Below, in pieces: positions 16,213 through 24,213 of a stretch of DNA of 34,981 nucleotides (position 1 is its first letter; every line of letters starts with the position of its first letter). A program made the translations under genes and the position numbers. Source of the DNA: Lachnospiraceae bacterium. GTDB lineage: Bacteria; Bacillota; Clostridia; Lachnospirales; Lachnospiraceae. Under the pieces are notes generated by a model. That model ran no database searches. It worked only from the letters and a program-made list of their open reading frames with translations, and was not told the DNA's origin. The stretch is taken from positions 1 through 34,981 of the forward strand of contig CABJBK010000018.1 of the NCBI GenBank assembly GCA_902363825.1. Reading direction: 5' to 3'.

Positions 16213-16479
16213 TATCGGGCATCCCGCTTTGAATCCGGACCACAAACGTTACCTCCGTAGTTAGCTCGGCCCAGGCGACCTCACGGCACATAAGAGCTCT
16301 TACTTAGTGCTGCTTTGTTCCCAACCTGACACGGTTCGTAAGTTCCTATTGCGTAAGACCCAGACTTCAACGCCACTTGCGAAGGGCAGCTTTACAGCCC
16401 AAAAACCCGCGGCGGGATATCACCCCAGCTCTAGCGGATTGCTGGTACAGGGTACCGCTACTCCCCCGGCTGCCCGAGT
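16213..16479 (-). ncRNA. ffs: Signal recognition particle RNA, large Firmicute type
   Basis: About 267 nt, the length of Alu-domain-containing SRP RNA in spore-forming Firmicutes. The ends close by TCGGGCA with TGCCCGA (3' part 16215-16221). Domain IV lies at 16307-16330 with GTCAGGT, GGAA tetraloop closed by TG/CA, and AAGCAGC, the Ffh-binding loop. It scaffolds Ffh for co-translational membrane targeting. A consensus promoter lies upstream and an intrinsic terminator downstream. Open reading frames across this stretch are spurious. Confidence 0.92.
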
Positions 16480-16485
16480 TCTTTT

Positions 16486-16514
16486 AGTATAACGGTTTTT
16501 CATGGGGTTGTCAA
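16486..16514 (-). promoter_or_regulatory. SRP RNA promoter inside the 3' end of tadA
   Basis: On the minus strand a perfect TTGACA (16509-16514), 17-bp spacer and TATACT (16486-16491). The -35 box is made of the Leu-Thr codons near the end of tadA and its stop falls in the spacer. It predicts a start near 16479, agreeing with the SRP RNA 5' stem. Confidence 0.9.
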
Positions 16515-16988
16515 TTCCTGTTTCGCCTTTTTGTTGCGCACACGCAGCTCCTTAAAAAAGCGGCTTAATATCTCTGAGCACGCTTCCTCAAGCACTCCCC
16601 GCTCAAGCTCCACCTGATGATTAAACTCCTGCATCTGAAGCAGATTTAACACCGAGCCGGCGCAACCCGCTTTGGGGTTCATACATCCGATCACGACCTT
16701 TTTCATGCGCGACTGCACGATCGCCCCGGCACACATCTGACATGGCTCTAAAGTCACATACATCGTACAGTCCTCCAGCCTCCAGTCACCGGTCTTTTTG
16801 CTGGCTTTTTTTATCGCCGCGATCTCGGCATGCGCCAGCGTGACCTTGTCCGTATTTCTGCGGTTGTAACCACGGGCAATGATCTTTCCGTCCTGCACGA
16901 TCACGCAGCCGATCGGCACCTCTCCGATCTTATACGCCTTCTTTGCCTGTTTTAGCGCTTCGCGCATGAATTTTTCCTGTTCTTCCAC
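16500..16988 (-). CDS. tadA: tRNA-specific adenosine deaminase (TadA)
   Basis: A 162-residue zinc deaminase that converts A34 to inosine in tRNA-Arg(ACG), essential in most bacteria. It carries the zinc and catalytic motifs HAEIAAI (His and the proton-shuttle Glu) and PCQMCAGA (two Cys). The start is taken as GTG 16988, giving (M)EEQEKFMREALKQA, the common family N-terminus, with GGAAGGATG 8 nt upstream. A longer frame to 17093 would add 35 residues unlike TadA. It is divergent from the GNAT gene and carries the SRP RNA promoter in its last codons. Confidence 0.93.
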   Translation of the reverse strand: MEEQEKFMREALKQAKKAYKIGEVPIGCVIVQDGKIIARGYNRRNTDKVTLAHAEIAAIKKASKKTGDWRLEDCTMYVTLEPCQMCAGAIVQSRMKKVVIGCMNPKAGCAGSVLNLLQMQEFNHQVELERGVLEEACSEILSRFFKELRVRNKKAKQELTTP

Positions 16989-17039
16989 CGGCTCATCCTT
17001 CCTTCCCGCACATATTTTTATTTCGCATCGGTCAATATC

Positions 17040-17048
17040 TGCTATAAT
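17040..17048 (+). promoter_or_regulatory. Extended -10 promoter for the acetyltransferase gene
   Basis: TGCTATAAT (TGnTATAAT) 48 bp before the start codon. The -35 region is poor. Confidence 0.55.
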
Positions 17049-17096
17049 AATAACATAGAATTCAAATATAGCAAAATTTACGGAGTAGACCAAACT

Positions 17097-17642
17097 ATGA
17101 ACCTGATTTATGAGACTGACCGACTGATCTTAAAAGTACTGCGCCCGGAGGCCGCAAAAAAAGTCCTCTGTTTCTATCTGGACAACAAAGAACTTTTTGA
17201 AAAATATGAAGCCAGCCGGCCGGACAATTTTTATACCGTAAAATACCAGAAATCCGTTCTGCTATGCGAATATAATCTGACCGTGCAGCTTTCCGCCGTG
17301 CGCTTTTATGTGTTTTTAAAAGACGATCCCGACCGGATCATCGGAACCATCTGTTTCCGCGACATCACACGCTCTATCTATGACAGCTGTGAGGTCGGTT
17401 ATAAATTTGACGAGCGCTTCTGGCACCATGGCTATGCGACGGAAGCTCTGATCGAGGGCATTGATATCATGTTCGGCGATCTCGGTCTGCACCGGATCAC
17501 TGCATGCGTCATGCCCGGAAATACCCCGTCCATCCGCCTGCTCGAATCCCTCTATTTCAAGTGCGAGGGACTGCTCCGGCAAAACGCCCGGATCCAGGGC
17601 GAATGGGCCGACCATTATCTTTACAGTCTCATTCATCCATAA
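17097..17642 (+). CDS. GNAT-family N-acetyltransferase, RimJ/RimL-like
   Basis: A 181-residue cytoplasmic acetyltransferase of the RimJ/RimL-like group, which uses acetyl-CoA on protein N-termini or small amines. It opens with the typical YETDRLILKVLRPE strand, then IGTICFRDI and EVGYKFDERFWHHGYATEA, the acetyl-CoA binding segment (G-x-G/A variant HGYATEAL), followed by HRITACVMPGNTPSIRLLESL. The substrate is unknown. GGAG lies 12 nt before the ATG, a rather long spacing. Its 3' end overlaps the convergent gene by 14 bp. Confidence 0.87.
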   Translation: MNLIYETDRLILKVLRPEAAKKVLCFYLDNKELFEKYEASRPDNFYTVKYQKSVLLCEYNLTVQLSAVRFYVFLKDDPDRIIGTICFRDITRSIYDSCEVGYKFDERFWHHGYATEALIEGIDIMFGDLGLHRITACVMPGNTPSIRLLESLYFKCEGLLRQNARIQGEWADHYLYSLIHP

Positions 17643-18531
17643 AACGATACCAGTAACCAAATTGCCCGGTCTTTACCCCGGTGTCCTTTTCCTGCCGGAA
17701 TTCCGGGAATCCAAAGACCGCCGCAAGCACTTTTTCCTGGTTCTGGTAAATGCCCGGCACGCCGATAAACCACTTTCTCCCGCTCTCATTTTCCACTTTT
17801 CCAAGGAGCAGATGGCGGTAATTGAAAAAACCGTGCAGCAAAAAACTGTTGCTGCCGAGATACCAGTATTTCTTTGGCAGTTCCCGCAAATCCTTTAATT
17901 CCATGTGGATCCCGGAGATCTCCGGCATACTTTCAAACAGGTTTTTTGCTCCGTACATCCCGTTAAGCTTTTCCCATAAATCCATCCACATATCCCCGGA
18001 TCGCTGCGTTTCCGGCTGCAGTTCCTCCGTCTGCTGTTCCCGGGATTGCTGTGCCTGCACGCTCTCGACCTGCAATTTCTCCATCTGACCGGATTCCTCC
18101 GGCTCCTCTGCCGCGTCCTCCGCCTGCTCCACCGGGATCTCTTTTGTCTCCTCATAGGGCTTAAAGTTTTTCCGGTAGATCGCCTTTTCATCCCACTGGC
18201 TCGCAAACATCACCGTATTATCCAAAAAGATGAGAATCCCTTTCATATCCTTCATGCAATAGGGTGTCTCGCCCACTCCATTACAGTTTAACTGGCGCAC
18301 AAAATCGCCGCAGCCGTTTACCAGCGCGATCTCGCCGATCTCCACGCCGACGATCACCTCATTTTCCCGCACAAAAAGATAGACCGGACACTTCACATTG
18401 GTATATCCGGTTCGTTTCAAATGGATCTCCACCTGACAGTAATCGCCCCGGATATCCACCTTGGCAAACCCGACATTCTGATTTTTGTTATTATTCTCAT
18501 AAGCATAGATATATGTAACAAATCGCTGCAT
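17629..18531 (-). CDS. Conserved protein of unknown function (DUF6128-like)
   Basis: A 300-residue soluble protein with no signal peptide or membrane helix. The N-terminal half (MQRFVTYIYAYENNNK, GFAKVDIRGDYCQVEIHLKRTG) is a beta-rich domain that resembles what I remember as DUF6128 in Lachnospiraceae; this naming is unverified. A central Glu/Gln-rich segment (about 140-180) is likely disordered. The C-terminal part (FNYRHLLLGKVENESG, KWFIGVPGIYQNQEK) looks like a second small domain. It overlaps the GNAT gene tail to tail by 14 bp. No function can be assigned. Confidence 0.7.
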   Translation of the reverse strand: MQRFVTYIYAYENNNKNQNVGFAKVDIRGDYCQVEIHLKRTGYTNVKCPVYLFVRENEVIVGVEIGEIALVNGCGDFVRQLNCNGVGETPYCMKDMKGILIFLDNTVMFASQWDEKAIYRKNFKPYEETKEIPVEQAEDAAEEPEESGQMEKLQVESVQAQQSREQQTEELQPETQRSGDMWMDLWEKLNGMYGAKNLFESMPEISGIHMELKDLRELPKKYWYLGSNSFLLHGFFNYRHLLLGKVENESGRKWFIGVPGIYQNQEKVLAAVFGFPEFRQEKDTGVKTGQFGYWYRFMDE

Positions 18532-18632
18532 AAAAGGCCTCCCTGTATCTACTATGTTCTATCCTATTCCGAAAATATTTTATTCATACCTACAATTATT
18601 CACTTTTGCACATGGCAGTTTTTTCCTTACGG

Positions 18633-18641
18633 TGCTATAAT
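18633..18641 (+). promoter_or_regulatory. Extended -10 promoter for the MerR-MCP chimera
   Basis: TGCTATAAT, an extended -10 element 27 bp before the ATG. It shows that the chimeric gene still has a plausible promoter. Confidence 0.55.
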
Positions 18642-18668
18642 AATTGCCAAAAAGAACGGAGCGATTAC

Positions 18669-19334
18669 ATGAACATTCATTATACCATCCACAAAGTCGC
18701 AGACCTGCTTGGTATTTCCGCCGACGCGATCCGCCTTTACGAGCGGGAAAACCATACCGTAAAATCCAATATGACCGCACTTCACGACCACACCAAGGAT
18801 ATGCAGAAGATCATCGGTATCATCCAGCAGATCTCCTCACGCACGAATCTACTCGCGCTAAATGCCACGATCGAGGCAGCCCGTGCCGGGGAAGCCGGAA
18901 AAGGCTTTGCCGTTGTCGCGGAGGAGATCCGTATGCTTTCCGAACAGACCAAAGACTCTACGGAAAATATTGAATCGATCATCATCAAGTTAAATGACAA
19001 CGCGACCGATACCATCACGTCGATGGATACCGTGATGAATGAGATGGAAAAATCTGAGGATATGAATGAAAAGACCAGACTTTTGACAGAGACCAATAAG
19101 ACGCTCATCGATGACACCAACACGCTTTCCTCAACGAGTGAGGAGATCAGCGCTTCCTCCGAGGAAACCTGCGCGATGTGCTCCGATAACGCAGAACGAT
19201 TTAAGACGGTAAACAATGTGATCGCAGAACTTACGGCAGACGCCGGTAAGACGAATGTGTTTATTGAGGAATATGACCGTATGCACGCTTCCGGCACAGA
19301 AGAAATTCACGAAACCGTAGAACGCACAGCCTAG
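18669..19334 (+). CDS. Chimera of MerR DNA-binding headpiece and chemoreceptor signalling domain
   Basis: A 221-residue protein. Residues 1-27 ([24 protein letters not shown]) are the helix-turn-helix start of a MerR regulator, cut off before the wing. From about residue 30 it is a methyl-accepting chemotaxis signalling domain, with the conserved hairpin tip around [20 protein letters not shown] and [16 protein letters not shown]. The descending helix is long (about 130 residues) but the ascending helix is only about 30, so the coiled coil is unbalanced. No membrane segment or sensor domain exists. CGGAGCG precedes the ATG. It is either a deletion fusion of two genes or an unusual soluble receptor. 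Function is uncertain. Confidence 0.75.
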   Translation: MNIHYTIHKVADLLGISADAIRLYERENHTVKSNMTALHDHTKDMQKIIGIIQQISSRTNLLALNATIEAARAGEAGKGFAVVAEEIRMLSEQTKDSTENIESIIIKLNDNATDTITSMDTVMNEMEKSEDMNEKTRLLTETNKTLIDDTNTLSSTSEEISASSEETCAMCSDNAERFKTVNNVIAELTADAGKTNVFIEEYDRMHASGTEEIHETVERTA

Positions 19335-19414
19335 TTCTTTACTGTGTTTTAGCGTTTTTACACATTGTTCTTTTATATTTTTTGTATTTTTTATGTTTTT
19401 TGCACAAAAAGAAG

Positions 19415-19443
19415 TTGACTTTTCTTAAAACCTGTATTATATT
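19415..19443 (+). promoter_or_regulatory. Orphan promoter upstream of a candidate small RNA
   Basis: TTGACT (19415-19420), 17-bp spacer, TATATT (19438-19443). No reading frame follows before the terminator at 19515-19544. Confidence 0.65.
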
Positions 19444-19449
19444 ATATGC

Positions 19450-19545
19450 AGAAACACAAACAAGCCAAACTCCTTAAAAGGATACCTTCCTTTTATTTTA
19501 TCCTAAACTCCCCAAAAAGAGAGGACGTCACGTCCTCTCTTTTTA
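19450..19545 (+). ncRNA. Candidate small non-coding RNA of about 95 nt
   Basis: The segment runs from the predicted start of the orphan promoter to a strong intrinsic terminator. It has no ATG with a ribosome-binding site. An internal GGATA (19480-19484) could pair with TATCC about 15 nt later, giving a second stem. It lies between the chimeric receptor gene and the convergent SseB gene. No known RNA family is recognised. Confidence 0.5.
19515..19543. terminator. Bidirectional intrinsic terminator
   Basis: A perfect 13-bp stem, AAAAGAGAGGACG (19515-19527) with CGTCCTCTCTTTT (19531-19543), around TCA. It has T-runs on both strands, so it ends the small RNA on plus and the helicase-SseB operon on minus. 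Confidence 0.9.
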
Positions 19546-19565
19546 CTGTCTTTTTTCTTTTTTAT

Positions 19566-20276
19566 TTACCGGGAAATCTTTGTTATGAGATCATTGGATA
19601 AAAAGTACGGCGCGTCATCAAACGGATTGATCACGATCCCGTCATTCCCGTTTCGACTGAGCGCAGCTGCTTCCCCAAAGGTCTGCACTGCCGTCTTCTT
19701 CGGATGTTTTTCGTCAAAGACATTCTGCCATCTAAGCAGCGCTTCCGGATCCGTAAAGACCGGGATCGCAGAGGTTCCATCCGTGTTTGCCACCGTTGGG
19801 AAGGACAGGTTTGTTCCATCCGCAAACACCGCCATCATAAATTTGGCATGCGCGATGCTGTAATGAAACAACCGCAGAAACTCCGGCTCCTTTTCAAACT
19901 TCGCGTAACCCGAAAGCAGTCCGCGCAGCTGTGGATTTTCCACCGTTTCCTTCTGCTCCGCCATCTGATCCGGACGGATATTGCTGAGCACGGCAAATCT
20001 CTGTATATTTTCCCGCCGCATATTTTCAAAATGCAGAGAAACCATGCAGTTTTCCGCTTCCTCTGCGCCTCTTCCCGGAGCAAGCTCTAACTTATCTACT
20101 CTCGCCGCAGCAAGCGGAACGCCGGGATGATACAGATAAACGGCATCTCCCACATGCACCTTTCCGCTCACGGTTCCGACTGCCGCGATCCCGATCTGCC
20201 CCATGGAAAAGATCTGCTCTGTCAGAAATATAAACTGTCCCGCCTTCTCACGGTCTTTCTTTCCAAATAATCCCAT
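19566..20276 (-). CDS. SseB-family protein with an EF-Tu domain 2-like N-terminal barrel
   Basis: A 236-residue cytoplasmic protein. Residues about 10-95 resemble domain 2 of translation GTPases (GIAAVGTVSGKVHVGDAVYL, AARVDKLELAPG), a small beta barrel without any GTPase domain. The C-terminal ~110 residues match the SseB N-terminal domain (FMMAVFADGTNLSFPTV, AIPVFTDPEALLRW, GIVINPFDD). SseB domains occur in many bacteria and their biochemical role is unclear. The gene is 19 bp downstream of the DEAD-box helicase and ends at a bidirectional terminator, suggesting one operon and perhaps a link to RNA or ribosome biology (inference). Confidence 0.75.
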   Translation of the reverse strand: MGLFGKKDREKAGQFIFLTEQIFSMGQIGIAAVGTVSGKVHVGDAVYLYHPGVPLAAARVDKLELAPGRGAEEAENCMVSLHFENMRRENIQRFAVLSNIRPDQMAEQKETVENPQLRGLLSGYAKFEKEPEFLRLFHYSIAHAKFMMAVFADGTNLSFPTVANTDGTSAIPVFTDPEALLRWQNVFDEKHPKKTAVQTFGEAAALSRNGNDGIVINPFDDAPYFLSNDLITKISR

Positions 20277-20295
20277 GTTTCTTTCCCCCCGTATC

Positions 20296-21885
20296 TTATT
20301 TGCTGTTTGCCGGTTCGATACTGATTGATTTTCCTTTGATCTTTACGTTTTTCATCGCCTGAAGCACTTCTTTTCCATATTCACACGGAACTTCAACAAA
20401 CGTATATTTATCATACATGTCGATCGCGCCGACCAGTTTACCCGGCATTCCGGATTCCCCTGCAAGCGCTCCCAAAATATCGCCCGGTTTTACCTTCTGT
20501 TTCTTTCCGATATTGATAAAGAGACGTACCATACCGTCTTCCGCGCCGGTATCACCAAAGTTGTAGTTGGCGTCATCCGCCTCGCTGCTGTCGCCCTCGC
20601 CCAATGCCATTTTAAGGAATGCCGCCGCAATATCCATCGAAGTATAATCCGACTCATTGACCTGTTCATCGATCAGATTGATCATATCTGTCAGATCTTC
20701 CTCATCAATGATCTGCTCGATCTTATCCATGATCTTTTCCATCTTGATCTGCGCGACATCTTCGCTGGTCGGGATCGGCTGTGCAAGGATCTTGGTCTTG
20801 CAGTAGCGCTGGATATCCTTTAATTTGTATACTTCTTTTCCACGCACAAACGTAAACGCGCGTCCGGTACGGCCTGCACGTCCGGTACGGCCGATACGGT
20901 GTACATAGTACTCGTCATCCTGCGGAATGTCAAAGTTGAATACCGCCTCGACATCGTCAACATCGATACCACGCGCCGCCACGTCCGTCGCGATCAGGAT
21001 CTCGGTCTTGCCGTTTCGGAAACTGTTCATGACACGGTCTCTCTGGGACTGCTTCATATCTCCGTGCAGTCCTTCCGCGAAATATCCCCTGCCCTGCAGT
21101 TCGCTCGCGAGCTCATCTACCATACGCTTGGTGTTGCAGAATACGATGGAAAGCTTCGGATCGTAGTAGTCTAACAGTCTGGTCAGCACATCCACCTTAT
21201 CCTTGCGCTTTACATCATAGTAATACTGATCGATGCTCGGAACGGTGAGTTCCTTTTTTACCACCTTGATCGTTACCGCGTCTTTCTGGTATTTCTTTGT
21301 GATATCAAGGATCGCCTTTGGCATGGTTGCGGAAAATAAGACCGTCTGGCGTTCCTCCGGGATATAGGAAAGGATCGTCTCGATATCCTCACGGAATCCC
21401 ATGTTTAACATCTCATCCGCCTCATCCAGCACAACGGTATGCACATGTTCACAGCGGATCGTTTTTCTGCGCAGATGATCCATGACACGCCCCGGTGTAC
21501 CGATGATGATCTGTGCGCCGCCTTTTAAGGAACGGATCTGCTTTGTGATATCCTGTCCGCCATATACCGGGAGGATCTTGATCCCGTGCATATATTTGCT
21601 CAATTTGCGGATCTCATCCGCCACCTGGATCGCAAGCTCTCTGGTCGGGGAAAGGATAATGACCTGTGTCTTTTTATTGTCCGGATCTACTTTTTCAAGC
21701 ATCGGGATCCCGAATGCGGCTGTCTTTCCGCTTCCGGTCTGTGCCTGGCCGATCACGTCTCTGCCGCTTAACACAACCGGGATCGCCTGTGCCTGGATCG
21801 GAGATGCTTCTTCAAATCCCATATCTTTGATACCGCGCAGAATCTGCGGGCTTAATTCTAATTCATCAAACCTTAATGTCTCCAT
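20296..21885 (-). CDS. deaD: DEAD-box ATP-dependent RNA helicase, DeaD/CshA-like
   Basis: A 529-residue cytoplasmic helicase that unwinds RNA in ribosome assembly and mRNA turnover. It has all core motifs: Q motif GFEEASPIQAQAIP, motif I AQTGSGKT (48-55), PTRELAIQ, DEAD (154-157), SAT, and HRIGRTGRAGRTGR. A linker follows, then a C-terminal DbpA-type RNA-binding domain (about 450-529, VRLFINIGKKQKVKPGDILG), as in DeaD/CsdA. GAAAGGAAA precedes the ATG. Transcription starts about 85 nt upstream, through an attenuator-like hairpin, pointing to conditional expression such as cold or RNA-structure sensing (inference). Confidence 0.93.
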   Translation of the reverse strand: METLRFDELELSPQILRGIKDMGFEEASPIQAQAIPVVLSGRDVIGQAQTGSGKTAAFGIPMLEKVDPDNKKTQVIILSPTRELAIQVADEIRKLSKYMHGIKILPVYGGQDITKQIRSLKGGAQIIIGTPGRVMDHLRRKTIRCEHVHTVVLDEADEMLNMGFREDIETILSYIPEERQTVLFSATMPKAILDITKKYQKDAVTIKVVKKELTVPSIDQYYYDVKRKDKVDVLTRLLDYYDPKLSIVFCNTKRMVDELASELQGRGYFAEGLHGDMKQSQRDRVMNSFRNGKTEILIATDVAARGIDVDDVEAVFNFDIPQDDEYYVHRIGRTGRAGRTGRAFTFVRGKEVYKLKDIQRYCKTKILAQPIPTSEDVAQIKMEKIMDKIEQIIDEEDLTDMINLIDEQVNESDYTSMDIAAAFLKMALGEGDSSEADDANYNFGDTGAEDGMVRLFINIGKKQKVKPGDILGALAGESGMPGKLVGAIDMYDKYTFVEVPCEYGKEVLQAMKNVKIKGKSISIEPANSK

Positions 21886-21904
21886 TTATTTCCTTTCTTT
21901 CATC

Positions 21905-21954
21905 AAAAAAAGCTGCTATACAATCTACAAAGTTACCAAGGATTGCACAACAGC
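21905..21954 (-). promoter_or_regulatory. Attenuator-like terminator hairpin in the helicase leader
   Basis: On the minus strand GCTGTTGTGCAATC (21941-21954) pairs with GATTGTATAGCAGC (21912-21925), a 14-bp stem using a few G-U pairs, followed by seven T (21905-21911). It lies between the promoter and the start codon, 20 bp before the ATG, so it would stop transcription unless relieved. AGAGTTA upstream can pair with TAACTTT in the loop. Confidence 0.7.
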
Positions 21955-21977
21955 CCATAACTCTACATGTCGTTGCT

Positions 21978-22006
21978 ATCATAGCAGAGGTATCTTTAAT
22001 TGTCAA
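21978..22006 (-). promoter_or_regulatory. Promoter of the helicase operon
   Basis: A perfect TTGACA (22001-22006, minus strand), 17-bp spacer and TATGAT (21978-21983). The -35 box includes the final Phe-Asp-Asn codons of the GIY-YIG gene. Confidence 0.88.
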
Positions 22007-22301
22007 ACGGTATTTCTGTGACCTGACGCACCAGCGCCAGGGATTCCTCCGTCTGTATCAGCGCCTCTTTTTCCCTCCGCGTCAGCTTTTTTATGGCAGC
22101 CTCCCGTTTCATTGCCGCCTCTTTCGTATCCGAGATCTCCAGATACACCAGCTTTAGCGGCCCACGGCCTTTCGTGTATTTGGCTCCCTTTCCACTGTTG
22201 TGCGCCCGGATGCGTTTGCGGATCTGATTCGTCCATCCGGTGTAATACGTCCCGTCCGCGCACAAAAGCATATAGGTATAATTTTTTATTTCTTCTTTCA
22301 T
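21996..22301 (-). CDS. GIY-YIG nuclease superfamily protein (UPF0213/YhbQ-like)
   Basis: A 101-residue protein made only of a GIY-YIG domain. YTYMLLCADGTYYTGWTN carries the family motif as Y-M-L ... Y-T-G, followed by the Arg in KRIRAHNSGKGAKYTKGRGP and the downstream Glu in LVYLEISDTKEAAMKREAAIK. Stand-alone members (YhbQ/YazA type) have no settled role; DNA repair has been proposed. Start 22301 is used because GGAAAG precedes it. A longer reading to 22388 lacks a ribosome-binding site. The helicase promoter overlaps its stop. Confidence 0.88.
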   Translation of the reverse strand: MKEEIKNYTYMLLCADGTYYTGWTNQIRKRIRAHNSGKGAKYTKGRGPLKLVYLEISDTKEAAMKREAAIKKLTRREKEALIQTEESLALVRQVTEIPFDN

Positions 22302-22482
22302 AGACTTTCCAAAACCTTCATAAAACATACGGGCATACGATTTTATGTACACGGGATTGCATCTGCCATCCCGCTCTATAGAAAGCAATCGATAAACCGG
22401 TAGTTAAACCTGATCTTTCCTGTTGTACTTCTTCTGGTAAAAAGAGATTCGATTGCGAATTTTTAAATCCCGTCTTACCATA

Positions 22483-24135
22483 TTATACGAAAGAATCGCT
22501 TTTCGGTTCCTGTCCGTAGATCGTTCCTTCTTTTTCTCCGAAAGCGCCGATGCTTACGTTGCTTCGCTTCTGCTTTTTCACCTGATACAGCATTCCATCC
22601 GCCGTATGTAAAAAATCCCAGATCTTTCCATCCTCGCGCGGGACATCCAAACAGATGCCCTGTGAGATCGTGACATACTCCGCCGCCGGGAAACAGCTGT
22701 GCTCCAGTCTCAGATTTATAATGCTTTCCCGCAGCTGAAGCGCCAGTTCCAGTACTTTTTCCCTGGTGCAGCCCTCGTAGATCAATATAAATTCGTCCCC
22801 GCCGTAACGCGCACCGAAGATACCGCTTTGCCGCATCAGATCCCGGATGCAGTCGGCGATATGACGGATACAGTCGTCCCCTGCCTGATGTCCGTAATGA
22901 TCGTTATACTGTTTAAAGTAATCAATGTCAAGAATCTCCACGGCAAGCGGCGTCTGCTCCCGCATTGCGCGCTGAAACGCCTCTTCCGCGTAATCGTTCA
23001 GCCGGAAACGGTTGTACATGCCGGTCAGCGCATCCGTCTCCGAGCGTTTCTGCAAGATACGGTTCTGCTCTTCCATGGCTTTCCGCTGTTTTGCCGTCTC
23101 CTCTAAGGATTTTCGGATATTTAACATGCTGAGCACCGTGTAACGGTTTTCGTTTTCCATCAGTTCTGCCAGCTCAAAATATTGCGCCGCCGCCTCTTTG
23201 TAATGCTCCGTCTCACCCTTCACCTTGTAATAACGGATCTTTAACGCCAGAAGCTGTCTGCGGATATGGGTGATCCCCGCTTTTGTCGCAAGCTCCTCCA
23301 TGGAAGATAGCACCGCGAGGAAATCCTCACTTTTTCCGATCAGGAAAAGCATTTCGCAGTACGCGTAAAGATCATCGAACACCGAGAGAAATTCCATCGG
23401 CTGCTCCATCATCCCACGGATCTGTTCAATGCAGTCGTCCCTGCTTTTTGTGTGTCCCATGGAATTGTAACAGCGCGCCTTAAAACAGCAAAGTGCGATC
23501 TCCTCGATCTTTCCGAGTCTGTCCTTGCAATCCACCTCGGCTTTTTGGATGTAATACGCCGCTTTTTCCGGAAACTCCCGGTACAGGTAAGTATTTCCGA
23601 TCCCAATATAATAGGTAAGAAGATAACTGAAATACTCCGGTGACATCTTGGTCTTACAAAGCGTCTGATAGCCGATCTCATAGTACTGCTGCGCCTGACT
23701 GTACTCCCCGAGCCGGTTGTAGAGCGTGCCGATGTTCATATTCACGATGATCCCGACATCCTGCATGTGATATTTTTCACAATAGGAGAGCGCGCTTAAG
23801 TAATAGTCCATCGCAAGCGGCGCGTTTCCACGGTTTGCGGATGTGATCGCAAGCAGATTGTAACTGCGCGAAAGAAGCTCCCACTGTCCGCTCCGGTCGA
23901 GATACGCAAGCGCGACAGACAGACTTTCAAAGAGTTTGTCCACGTTGTTCAATATGTAATAGGCTTCCCCCATGTAATAGGCGGAGAAGCCGAGTAATGT
24001 TTCATCTTTGGTCTTTCTTGCGTACTCATATAAATTTTTACAATAGTATAATGTTTTTTCCGCATCGATCCCACGGTTTCCAAGTGCGCTGCGGATCCAG
24101 TCCTGCACCTGTCCGTTCTGACTGAGTGACTCCAT
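22483..24135 (-). CDS. TPR-containing diguanylate cyclase (GGDEF)
   Basis: A 550-residue cytoplasmic protein. Residues about 25-330 are helical TPR-type repeats (for example YYLSALSYCEKYHMQDVG, YIGIGNTYLYREFPEKAAYY). A coiled coil (about 335-365) links to a GGDEF domain beginning TDALTGMYNR, with active-site GGDEF at 445-449 and DIDYFKQYND for metal binding. It should make cyclic di-GMP. The usual RxxD inhibitory site upstream of GGDEF is absent (RQSG instead), so product feedback is unlikely. No membrane helix is present; input is probably by protein contact through the TPRs. Nothing is evident in 22389-22482 or 24136-24213. Confidence 0.9.
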   Translation of the reverse strand: MESLSQNGQVQDWIRSALGNRGIDAEKTLYYCKNLYEYARKTKDETLLGFSAYYMGEAYYILNNVDKLFESLSVALAYLDRSGQWELLSRSYNLLAITSANRGNAPLAMDYYLSALSYCEKYHMQDVGIIVNMNIGTLYNRLGEYSQAQQYYEIGYQTLCKTKMSPEYFSYLLTYYIGIGNTYLYREFPEKAAYYIQKAEVDCKDRLGKIEEIALCCFKARCYNSMGHTKSRDDCIEQIRGMMEQPMEFLSVFDDLYAYCEMLFLIGKSEDFLAVLSSMEELATKAGITHIRRQLLALKIRYYKVKGETEHYKEAAAQYFELAELMENENRYTVLSMLNIRKSLEETAKQRKAMEEQNRILQKRSETDALTGMYNRFRLNDYAEEAFQRAMREQTPLAVEILDIDYFKQYNDHYGHQAGDDCIRHIADCIRDLMRQSGIFGARYGGDEFILIYEGCTREKVLELALQLRESIINLRLEHSCFPAAEYVTISQGICLDVPREDGKIWDFLHTADGMLYQVKKQKRSNVSIGAFGEKEGTIYGQEPKSDSFV

Positions 24136-24213
24136 ATGTCCCTCCTTATTCTATATCCTGATGTCGTTCATTATACTATAATTTTTCGAAAATCAAAATG
24201 TTTGTACCTGATT

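Noticed and set aside
16076..16291. 71-codon minus-strand frame between nudC and the SRP RNA
   Set aside because: It runs through the SRP RNA 3' part and its terminator, and has no family resemblance or ribosome-binding site.
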